Shown piece after piece: positions 10,065-19,315 of a DNA stretch of 64,000 nucleotides. A program made the position numbers and the translations under genes. The DNA is from Fagopyrum homotropicum. Taxonomy: Eukaryota; Streptophyta; Magnoliopsida; Caryophyllales; Polygonaceae. The stretch is from positions 52,983,001 through 53,047,000 of the forward strand of contig BSWB01000002.1 in the NCBI GenBank assembly GCA_033239125.1, in the 5' to 3' direction. The notes under the pieces are model-generated. The model ran no database searches and was not told the DNA's origin. It was given only the letters and a program-made list of their open reading frames with translations. The number at the start of each line of letters is the position of its first letter. The first letter of the stretch is position 1.

Positions 10065-10382
10065 TTACCTCCTCTAGTGAGGATCCATACAAAAACCCTA
10101 ATCCTCTTAGGAGCATTCAGTTTCCATATAGCTTTGCACAAAAATAACATCCAATTCCATGTACATCTTCTCCATATTCAACATATTGCATGTTGAGTTG
10201 ACCGAGAAAGACCCATTTGTATTGTGCTTCCAACACAACTCGTCCTCTAGATATTTCTCGGTGTCATTTGATGCTAATGTCAGCCAATTGCAAGCCGGCG
10301 CAACGCCTCTATGCGCAAACATATGCTTGGTGACAGAATAGTTGCAAACAAGTCCGATTACCACCCTGCCTATGCATCCCAA
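10065..10382 (-). pseudogene. LINE ORF2 segment upstream of G1
   Basis: The minus-strand reading CWKHNTNGSFSVNSTCNML is the start of the LINE zinc-binding RT region (family form W...G.FSVKSAY..L). After one frameshift it continues KLNAPKRIRVFVWILTRGG, which leads into the segment that resumes at 7428 on the far side of G1. One LINE gene split by an LTR element. Confidence 0.7.
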
Positions 10383-11089
10383 TATTGATGCACCCTTGCT
10401 TCTCTTTTGCTATTTTCAATATTGTTCGCTCAAAAGGGTGTGCGTCAAAGTCTTAATATTTATATCTAGAACTCAAAAGCAAAGCGAACCCGCAGTGTAC
10501 GGATCAGCTGTAGAAAGGTAAGAATTCCAGAGTCGAACTCAGGGATTTGGTGAGAATAATTCCGGTTTCAATTATCTAGCAAAAAGTGCAAAAAGCTTTT
10601 GTGATCAAATAAGAGTGAAATGATTCCAAGGATTCAAGTATCCGATTTCGGCTTTCGATTCAAGACACTTCTATAGATATAGGACAGAGTTTATATTGCC
10701 AAGATTAATTGTTCAAAGGTAGGATTCGTACGGTGAAGTTCCGAAACCTATATGACTAATCTAAAGGTTCTCTCTATAAGGGTTGTTGAGGATGCGATAT
10801 AGAAAGATCTAAAGACAAGAATTATGTTCAAACTAACTATCTATAACTCCAGGATATGACTCTCCAAAGTAAATAATAGCAAGCACAATTAAAAACTTAA
10901 TAAAGGATATTGAGTCTCTTTATTTCCCAAACCTTGAAATCTTAATCTAATAAACGTAGAATCAGGTTTGAAGTGTCTTCATACATTCAATTAGAGGGTA
11001 AAAAGGGTTAATCAAGATTGGGGTTTAGGCAAAGATTAGTTTTGATTAAAGATTGATTCAATTAAAGTTCATCAGAAGAATAAATCGCC

Positions 11090-11128
11090 CTGTTCATAAG
11101 AAAATCGGCCGATTTTCCTCAAGAACAG
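11090..11128 (-). promoter_or_regulatory. N1 leader palindrome (slot A)
   Basis: Outer arms CTGTTC (11090-11095) and GAACAG (11123-11128) enclose the perfect 18-bp palindrome 11100-11117 centred on CGGCCG. It lies about 500 bp downstream of the TATA-like box in the element sense, hence in the transcribed leader. In the right LTR the inner word has decayed to CTCGGCCGATT. Function unknown. Confidence 0.6.
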
Positions 11129-11697
11129 TCCGATTTTCCTGTTTGTCGCAAAACTAAAATCTAAACTCTCAGGGTCCTAATGTTTGAATAAGTTCAGTCT
11201 ATCATCATCTAAGCCTTAATCATCAACTATCCTCCCCAGAATCACAAGGTTTTTAGCCAACCATTTTCAAATTCGAATCAAATTAATTATTGAGAAAGAT
11301 ATCGCAAAGAAACCAAATCTTGAATGAAAAAATCAATAACTTTCAAATCTGTAAACAATTGTCAAATCTGCTCAATGTATCTCTCAAACAACTCAATTTC
11401 GTGTTCACAAACCACAAACAATGCAATGGATAAAGAAATCTCACAATCAAAGATCAAGAATAACTTTCCAGCAAAATCTCTTCAATCTCTCTCCAAGAAT
11501 CGTTGATTTCTCCAAAACGTGTAAAGATTTTCCAGTGCGGCCTTTTTCAAGTCTCCCTTTGGAGAATTTCGCTCCCCTAGTTCTGGGGCTGTCACCGTCC
11601 GCCTTTCAATGTTGAAGGCTATCGAATATATGTAGGGATAAATCTAGGGTTTAAAGGTAAAACCCTAGAAATCTGGGCTGAAAAGAAGTCGAGTGCG

Positions 11698-11818
11698 CTG
11701 GTATCAGAAGATACTCTGGCGCGTCAGACGGTATCAGAGAATACTTTGGGCCGCGTCCGACAGTATCAGAAAATACTTTGGGCCGCGTCCGACGGTATCA
11801 GAAAATACTTTGGGGCGT
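11698..11818 (-). repeat. N1 promoter-proximal word array (slot B)
   Basis: GGTATCAGAAGATAC, GGTATCAGAGAATAC, AGTATCAGAAAATAC and GGTATCAGAAAATAC occur in tandem, spaced with TTTGGGCCGCGTCCGAC. The right LTR (16440-16535) has one unit fewer. It lies 70-190 bp upstream of the TATA-like box. Confidence 0.7.
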
Positions 11819-12054
11819 CCTAACTTTCTTTTATTGCTCCTTTTTGTCCCGCAAGGCTTAATCCTTAAATATGCTATTTCGCTCCATAATTCGCCAAATT
11901 ACCTACAAATGCAATAAAACTCTATGTAGACCTCTATTCTTGTAAAGTAGGTGAATATAACCATAAATGCCATGAATGTATGTCTATGCATGCAAAATAA
12001 AGGGAAAATCTATATAAATACATGCCTAAAAATAGGTCATAATTCATATCATCA

Positions 12055-13883
12055 AAATACCCCATACTTGCCTCTTGCTTGTCCCCAAGCAAGGTTCAAA
12101 CTTAAAATAAAAGATGATATGGATTATGAATATGCAAAAATAAAGAAAAACCACAATATTTTGGTTGTGCTACTATTCATAGATCACTCTCAAATGGTTG
12201 CTTCATAGCTAATGAAGATTATCATATGATCAAAAGGAATTATATCATGAAGAGGATAATCACACTTTGAAAGAAAATCATAACATGCATCATAACTTAC
12301 AATATATCAAAATCAATCATGAGGAATCCAGTTTAGACCACAAAGCCAAACAACATACTCAAAGATCTTAAGGTCTTTCAAGCAAAGGTCAAGAAGCGTG
12401 AATAGGTGGGAAACTTATAAAGGAATGTGGTGTATGAATCCGGGAAAAAGGAACAACACAAACTCTTTTTCTTTTTACTATTTGAACTAACCACCATTGA
12501 GAGCTTTGCTCTCCCTCTTCAACACAAAATTCTTTTTCGACTTTACTTTTTGGAAATATGGACAGCGGTGCACAAAAACCGAAGCCTAGGAGATTGGCGT
12601 TTCTCAATTTCGAGATGCCTCAAACCCTTGATGCACATACCATAATCCGTTAGGAATATCGCTCAATCCGACTTTGGCAAGACACAAACACCTAGTTATG
12701 TGAATGGTGCCGAGTTACTCATCATCAAGATTGACTTCCCCAAACCTACAAGTTTTTTCTATTCTTTGAATGCAAGCATTTGCTTTCATGGCCCTCCCAC
12801 ATCAAACATGCCAAAACTCAACTCTTCCTAGTTCCCGGATAGGTAAGGGAGGCAATTATTTTCACTGAGGGGCTAAGTGATCAAAGAAAGAAGTAAGAAA
12901 ATCGAAGTGCCTTAATCATTTCAATAAGAAGTGTAAGAACTTATATGCGGTTTCAACCTTCAATACTCAACATGATTTAGAATGAAAGCAAATTATAAAA
13001 TATGCATGAAATTCTGACAAAGTATTCAAATCCCACATATGTCATAAATCAATTCAAGCATATCAAAATTATCATAGCTATTCCACAAAACAATGTTCAT
13101 CATAGAGATCATATCCATCCTAGAAGCACAAAAATTTTTAAAAATTTTTTTTCAAAATTTTCAAATCGTATGATGCAAGACATAAAACATGCAAATGGTA
13201 TTGGAAATACCTCCACCCCATACTTAAAACTCACATTGTCCCTAATGTGAAGAAAAAAAAAGGAAGAAAAGGATACTCACAATGTAAGATGGCGAATCAT
13301 TCATTGAGTGGTGATGGTGGGAGTCTATATAAGCTCAATAGGGAACTCCGGATATTCCAATCGGTGTCGAAGAATGAAGAAGGGGAACGTCTTTTGGCCG
13401 AACAAAAATTTTCCGAAAAAAAAAAAAAAAAATTTTTTTTTTTTTTTTTTTGAAAAAAATCGACCGATTTTTCAAAAAATCGGCCGAGTTTTCTGCCCGA
13501 TTTTTTCGTCGGCCCGATTTTTCCTGGGGGGTCGATCTCTGGGTCGATTTTTCTTTTTGTTGTCAAAAATCGACCTGTTCTGAAGCCTAAATCGACCGAT
13601 CTTCTTTTGGGTAGTCGATTTCTTGCCTTTTGTTCCTTGAAAACGTCCTTAGGCACATTTGTATTGCCTTTTTCCATCAATTCCTCAAGATTATACCTAG
13701 TTCCTACGATCCATGATACAAACAAACCGAGAGCGCATCGAGAAAAACAAAAACAAAGCAAAAACAAAACAAACAAGCTAACTATCCTAAGAAAAAGAAA
13801 AGGGAAAAAAATGCATTACCTTGGGTTGCCTCCCAAGAAGCGCTTGGTTTAAGTCGCTAGCTGGACCTATCTCCGTAGATGAC
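12055..13883 (-). other. N1 3' untranslated region
   Basis: No real gene. It begins at the LTR with a tract reading GGGGACAAGCAAGAGGCAAG then TATGGGG on the minus strand, the signature that precedes Tat/Retand 3' LTRs. The block 12420-12830 is nearly the same as R3 41745-42170. A long A17/T19 run is at 13416-13451. A cluster of ATCGACCGATTT-like words lies at 13455-13615, close to the ORF end. Short ORFs here are spurious. Confidence 0.7.
13455..13615. repeat. N1 internal cluster of AAATCGRCCGATTT words
   Basis: At least eight copies or half-copies of TCGACCGAT, TCGGCCGA, CCGATTTTT and TCGATTTTT within 160 bp. It is the same word as in the N1 slot A palindrome. Confidence 0.65.
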
Positions 13884-14963
13884 TCAATGTACCTTGAACA
13901 TCTTGGATTTCTCATCAAACTCATCATATAATTCCGCAAAAAAGGTTCTGGTTCCTAATTTCACCGGTAAGTGGTAATATCTCCCACGTACAAGCTTGTA
14001 CGATTTGATTCTCACCGGGGTTCTCCTAGCTTTCCTATGCTCTAATGGGACATTATTCAGCCTTGCGTCCCATCCTTTCCTGGATCGAGAAATCAGTTTC
14101 TCAAGAATCCTCCTAGCTTCCCCATTTCCAGATTGGGGATGATGTATGGTGTTCGTCATGTAAATGACCCCATACTTGAATAACAAATACTTATTGGCAT
14201 TAGCGTTGAAGTGCTTGCCAAATTTACTCCTTGTAGTCCAAGGAGCATCTTCTTCCAGCAATTTCAATGGAGGCTTCATCTTCACCTTAGGAGGTTCTTT
14301 TGGAAGAGACCTCCAACTCTCCGGTGCATTCCTGAAAAAATCAGAAATTTTAATAGGGCTTCCAAATGAAGTAAGAGAATGTACCTTGTAAAGTTCTTCA
14401 AGGCTTGGGACAAGTTTCATGTTGGGATGATGATCCACACATGAAATATCTCCCAACTCAGCTGGATCCTCTTCAACCTTGGCCACAATTTCAGTGATTT
14501 GGCCAAGGTTCTCCACTTTCTCTTCTTCTTCTTCTTCCAGCTCAACCATTTCTTCCTCCACCTCGACCGCAGCTATAACAGTTGGTTCGAGGTCTTCCAC
14601 ACCTTCCTCTTTTTCATTGAGGACTTCAAGAGGGGTTTCAAGCTCAATAGGAGGAACGCTCGAAACTTGTAATTCTTCCTTGCTACATGAATGATTTTCC
14701 AAGGGTTTTTCAACCTTAGAAATATTCTTTTTTGCGTCTTCTATCACTTTTAGATTATATTCATCATAGGCTTTGAATCTTTCTTCGATCATCTCAAATT
14801 TCTTCATCAATTCTTCAAATTTCGAGTCCTCTGCATCTTTCGGAGGTTTCTTCTTAACCTTCTTTGGGTAGTGCAGCTTTTCCCATTTTGCAAATTCATA
14901 TTCAATGGTTTGTTCACGTTCTCTTTCGCTGTCAAACCAATAGAAGGCGTATTTCTCTTCCAA
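13884..14963 (-). CDS. N1 chimeric ORF: gag-linker-like, acidic and integrase-derived
   Basis: Open frame of 359 codons. An upstream ATG at 15044-15042 is in frame but separated by one TGA (15005-15003), so the ancestral start is probably 15044. The N-terminal part is charged and helical (FEELMKKFEMIEERFKAYDE). The following ISKVEKPLENH resembles the gag-protease linker of R3 and R4. Next is a Glu-rich stretch. The last ~110 residues keep integrase-core phrases: HHPQSGNGEARRILEK, RSRKGWDARLN and YHLPVKLG match HPQTSGQVE..., RTRKDW and CHLPVELE of R3 integrase, without the catalytic Asp-Asp part. Likely product of internal deletion in a Tat-like element. Retained coding capacity is unusual for such elements; function unknown. 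Confidence 0.65.
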   Translation of the reverse strand: MEEKYAFYWFDSEREREQTIEYEFAKWEKLHYPKKVKKKPPKDAEDSKFEELMKKFEMIEERFKAYDEYNLKVIEDAKKNISKVEKPLENHSCSKEELQVSSVPPIELETPLEVLNEKEEGVEDLEPTVIAAVEVEEEMVELEEEEEEKVENLGQITEIVAKVEEDPAELGDISCVDHHPNMKLVPSLEELYKVHSLTSFGSPIKISDFFRNAPESWRSLPKEPPKVKMKPPLKLLEEDAPWTTRSKFGKHFNANANKYLLFKYGVIYMTNTIHHPQSGNGEARRILEKLISRSRKGWDARLNNVPLEHRKARRTPVRIKSYKLVRGRYYHLPVKLGTRTFFAELYDEFDEKSKMFKVH

Positions 14964-15144
14964 ATATTCATAATGGTCCGCCCTAGCACCTTGCCATGCA
15001 AATCATGCTGGATCAAATGCAGGTTTATAGCTACATGCAGCCATTGGTGAACCTGAAAACTCAAAAACTCATACCGAAAAGATTAAAAGCAAAAACAAAA
15101 GCTCCCAAACCAGACAACCGAAAACCGAAATTGGTCTAGACCAA

Positions 15145-15163
15145 ATCCCCGGCAACGGCGCCA
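15145..15163 (-). promoter_or_regulatory. N1 primer binding site (tRNA-Asp)
   Basis: The minus strand reads TGGCGCCGTTGCCGGGGAT, complementary to the 3' end of plant tRNA-Asp, six bases after the LTR. It is not a tRNA gene. Confidence 0.9.
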
Positions 15164-15169
15164 AAAACT

Positions 15170-16769
15170 TGTTCGCTCAAAAGGGTGTGCGTCAAAGTCT
15201 TAATATTTATATCTAGAACTCAAAAGCAAAGCGAACCCGCAGTGTACGGATCAGTTGTAGAAAGGTAAGAATTCCAGAGTCGAACTCAGGGATTTGGTGA
15301 GAATAATTCCGGTTTCAATTATCTAGCAAAAAGTGCAAAAAGCTTTTGTGATCAAATAAGAGTGAAATGATTCCAAGGATTCAAGTATCCGATTTCGGCT
15401 TTCGATTCAAGACACTTCTATAGATATAGGACAGAGTTTATATTGCCAAGATTAATTGTTCAAAGGTAGGATTCGTACGGTGAAGTTCCGAAACCTATAT
15501 GACTAATCTAAAGGTTCTCTCTATAAGGGTTGTTGAGGCTGCGATATAGAAAGATCTAAAGACAAGAATTATGTTCAAACTAACTATCTATAACTCCAGG
15601 ATATGACTCTCCAAAGTAAAGAATAGCAAGCACAATTAAAAACTTAATAAAGGATATTGAGTCTCTTTATTTCCCAAACCTTGAAATCTTAATCTAATAA
15701 ACGTAGAATCAGGTTTGAAGTGTCTTCATACATTCAATTAGAGGGTAAAAAGGGTTAATCAAGATTGGGGTTTAGGCAAAGATTAGTTTTGATTAAAGAT
15801 TGATTCAATTAAAGTTCGTCAGAAGAATAAATCGCCCTGTTCATAAGAAACTCGGCCGATTTTCCTCAGGAACAGTCCGATTTTCCTGTTTGTCGCAAAA
15901 CTAAAATCTAAACTCTCAGGGTCCTAATGTTTGAATAAGTTCAGTCTATCATCATCTATGCCTTAATCATCAACTATCCTCCCCAGAATCACAAGGTTTT
16001 TAGCCAACCATTTTCAAATTCGAATCAAATTAATTATTGAGAAAGATATCGCAAAGAAACCAAATCTTGAATGAAAAAATCAATAACTTTCAAATCTGTA
16101 AACAATTGTCAAATCTGCTCAATGTATCTCTCAAACAACTCAATTTCGTGTTCACAAACCACAAACAATGCAATGGATAAAGAAATCTCACAATCAAAGA
16201 TCAAGAATAACTTTCCGGCAAAAGTTCTTCAATCTCTCTCCAAGAATCGTTGATTTCTCCAAAACGTGTAAAGATTTTCCAGTGCGGCCTTTTTCAAGTC
16301 TCCCTTTGGAGAATTTCGCTCCCCTAGTTCTGGGGCTGTCACCGTCCGCCTTTCAATGTTGAAGGCTATCGAATATATGTAGGGATAAATCTAGGGTTTA
16401 AAGGTAAAACCCTAGAAATCTGGGCTGAAAAGAAGTCGAGTGCGCTGGTATCAGAAGATACTCTGGCGCGTCAGACGGTATCAGAGAATACTTTGGGCCG
16501 CGTCCGACGGTATCAGAAAATACTTTGGGGCGTCCTAACTTCCTTTTATTGCTCCTTTTTGTCCCGCAAGGCTTAATCCTTAAATATGCTATTTCGCTCC
16601 ATAATTCGCCAAATTACCTACAAATGCAATAAAACTCTGTGTAGACCTCTATTCTTGTAAAGTAGGTGAATATAACCATAAATGCCATGAATGTATGTCT
16701 ATGCATGCAAAATAAAGGGAAAATCTATATAAATACATGCCTAAAAATAGGTCATAATTCATGTCATTA
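15170..16769 (-). repeat. N1 5' LTR (1600 bp)
   Basis: Near-identical to 10423-12054. The plus strand runs TGTTCGCTC to ATTA (terminal CA mutated). It is flanked on the right by AATAT. It lacks one unit of the GTATCAGA array. Confidence 0.85.
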
Positions 16770-16807
16770 AATATCACTAAGTACCACAATATTTAGAGGT
16801 TGGTCCA

Positions 16808-18275
16808 TGATGAGTGTCAAATATAACACTTGTTAGACATTAGACTCATGCATTCATACTTCTTTTACTCCCTCATACATCTATTTGTATGGAAAGCGTT
16901 CACTTTTTGTATTTTGGTCTACAATGTCTTTTATGTGTTTTAGGCATTTGCAACATCAATTGTGTCATGATTATATCCTCCCGAAAGTCAGAGCTGAAGT
17001 GAAGACTTTACATGACTAAGTAACTACAGCACGAAGTCCCTTGAATACATCTTAAAGTGAAGATCCACGATTTGAAGCAATAGATGAGTGAAACCATCAA
17101 GCGATACGGTCGTAGAGTAGCTGTAGGGTGGCCATTTCACATATGCAGATTATGTAATAACCCATCTTCAAAGCAAAGCCCAAAATGCTCTCTACTACCA
17201 AGCTTACGACCGTAAAGATGTTGTCCTGACCGTTTCATCTGCCGCCGAAAAGGAAAATAAATCTTTTCGATTGTACCTTTGTAAATGATATATTTTGTGG
17301 AACCCTAGACTCCGAGAATTCTCTATATAGGTTCATATGTTATCCGTAGGGTTAGATACGATGATTCATCCAGAATTAGGCATCCCTCGTATTTCTCCTT
17401 ACCCTAGCCGTCAAGTAATTGTTTGCTTTGCTTTGAAGGTTCGCCTTACTAGAACCAAAAAATTGTGTGCTTTTGTCTTTCTTGATCTTAGATAATGTTT
17501 TTTCCTTATATCTGATCATGTATGGCTATATTCCCTCATGATGTAAGTATTGAATGATACTTACAATGGTTTAATTTATATATACATATATATATATATA
17601 TGGATTAAGATTGTGATATTATTTCTTTTCAAAGCGTTTAATTCCTACATTTTTTTACCTTCGAAAGAAGTGGTGTTTGTAAGTGGTTTAAATAAAGTAA
17701 CTGAAGAGCCACAAGTGGAGGGCATTTTAATCGATTTATTGAAAAGAACTTGGTTTTGAGAGTAATGGTTTATCAAAGCTTCGAGGATTTCCAACTATCG
17801 TAGGAAGTTCCGGTCTTTGTACCTTTTTCTAACCAAAGAGCCAAAAGTGAAGGTTGTTCTCGGTCTTTAATGGATTTCTAAGAATTCATGGGTTTTCCTA
17901 TACTTGTTGAACCGGTGGATTGAGAGCTACGCGAGTTGGAAAGCACAAACTTTGTTTGGCTATGTCAAAGTCTAGTTTAGATGGTTACCAACAAATTATC
18001 ATATATCAATGTTCATGAGTTATACATGCATCAATATCTTAATTCATTATATTGAGGATTCTTGTTTTCTTAGATCGATTCCGTCACATATTGCTTACAA
18101 TCGTTATTGCTTTCGCCTGCTACAATTGTTGTCTATTGACTTGCTTTCCACTTAAAGTAATTAATTATTAGTAGCATCAAAATTAGACGCAATCTTTGTG
18201 AATCGATGCCCAATTCTACTACATCCGAGCATGTATCCTTGTGGGGGAGGTTGTTGTTACTTTTTGGTAAAGCTT
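16808..18275 (+). repeat. R1 5' LTR (right end approximate)
   Basis: Starts TGATGAGTGTC. A TATATAG box is at 17324-17330. Words TACGGTCGTA (17105-17114), TACGACCGTA (17205-17214) and GACCGT (17228-17233) lie 90-220 bp upstream of the box. A short TA microsatellite is at 17576-17602. The right end is inferred from the primer-site remnant. Confidence 0.6.
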
Positions 18276-18289
18276 CCACGATTAGGTTT

Positions 18290-18309
18290 TTTAAGCCGCT
18301 GTTGGGGAA
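18290..18309 (+). promoter_or_regulatory. R1 primer binding site, degraded tRNA-Asp type
   Basis: AGCCGCTGTTGGGGAAC corresponds to GGCGCCGTTGCCGGGGAAC with several changes. Confidence 0.5.
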
Positions 18310-18518
18310 CGCTAATAGAATTGCTTGATACGTGATTCTTGGTTGTTTTAAGTTGTTTTTAATTATGATTTTTTTTCATATTTTTTATTTTGATTTTCAG
18401 GCTAGATTGGTGAATACGAAGAGTCCGCGATTCAAGCAAACTTGTCCCTCTTGACAACGAGATTGAATGCACCATCCACAAACAAAAGTCTACCAAGCAA
18501 GCTACTACAAGTCAATCA

Positions 18519-19315
18519 GTGGAAGGCGGAAATAACCAACTCCATGTTGTAGATCCGCAAGCTGAAATTGATAGGCTCAATGTCGTGCTCGCTGTTGAAA
18601 GGGCTTGTCACCTTCAAATACTACATGTTATGATGAATCCTAGGCAAATAGTGCCCAACCATGTTTTTGTGCTCTTTGCACTTGAAGGTCAAGACTTTGA
18701 CCTCAGGACGAACACCATTAGGTTGATCCAAATAATTATCAATATTGTTGAACAAGAACCCACATCAACATTTGCAGAAATTCGAAAATTTAGGAATACT
18801 TTGAATTATGAGAACATTGCTCTCGATGCTTTGAGAATGCAAGCGTTTATTTTTTTCTTTGACTGGATACAAATAAGTTGTAAAATCACCCAAGGTACTT
18901 TTGCTACTTGGAGAGTATTTACAACAACTTTCCTAAGCAAGTATTTTCCTTCGCACAAGACTGTTGAGATTAGGGAGAAGATCTCCCACTTTGATATGAA
19001 AGATGGAGAGAACATCCATTCTGCATGAGAAAGATTCAATGAATTACTGCATTCATTCCCTCGCCATGGATTTGAGAAGGGAGCACTTCTCGAGTATTTT
19101 TATAGTGGAATAGATGACACTACATGAAATTTGGTGGATATTGGAAATTTCCTGGATTCACATGGTTGAATAATGATGAAGCTTGTGACTACCTTATAAC
19201 TGTTTTGAACATACATGCAAGTATGCCAAGAAGCGCACCAAGACACGAGGTGTCTACAACATCAAGGATGATGACAAGATTGACAAGTTATCTGAGAGTG
19301 TGCAAGCCTTGATGA
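18519..19315 (+). pseudogene. R1 gag, first part
   Basis: The open frame 18519-19028 ends at a TGA where relatives have Trp, and the frame continues as ERFNELLHSFPRHGFEKGAL. The gypsy capsid domain is recognisable: TWRVFTTTFLSKYFPSHKTV, EIREKISHFDMKDGENIHSA, then LEYFYSGIDDTT. R3 has the same order (LTKFFPPSKTAELRGKIN, SWERFQDLLLDCPHHG, LLEIYYKGL), but the proteins are distant. A second stop follows near 19125. S1 inserts at 19316. Dead. Confidence 0.75.

Larger units (their letters stand above)
10423..12054 (-). repeat. N1 3' LTR (1632 bp)
   Basis: The plus strand runs TGTTCGCTC...ATCATCA. It holds a TATA-like box (minus, 11624-11630), a compound hairpin (11090-11128) and a promoter-proximal array of GTATCAGARRATAC units (11698-11818). 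The array has one more long unit than the right LTR. Confidence 0.85.
10423..16769 (-). mobile_element. N1: non-autonomous Tat-like LTR retrotransposon (6.3 kb)
   Basis: Two LTRs (10423-12054 and 15170-16769), tRNA-Asp primer site, Tat-type 3' tract and the target duplication AATAT (10418-10422 and 16770-16774; the terminal CA of the right copy has become TA). The internal region is only 3.1 kb, with a single chimeric ORF and no protease, RT or complete integrase. About 10 substitutions by eye over the first ~1250 bp of the two LTRs suggest a fairly recent insertion. It must have been mobilised by proteins of another element. Confidence 0.85.

Noticed and set aside
14479..14694. Ser-rich ORF on the plus strand
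   Set aside because: Antisense of the Glu-rich stretch of the N1 ORF (GAA/GAG reversed gives TTC/CTC/TCT).
15141..15163. tRNA-Asp-like sequence (also at 33576, 49929 and 58927)
   Set aside because: Only the 3' end of the tRNA is matched; these are primer binding sites beside LTRs, not tRNA genes.
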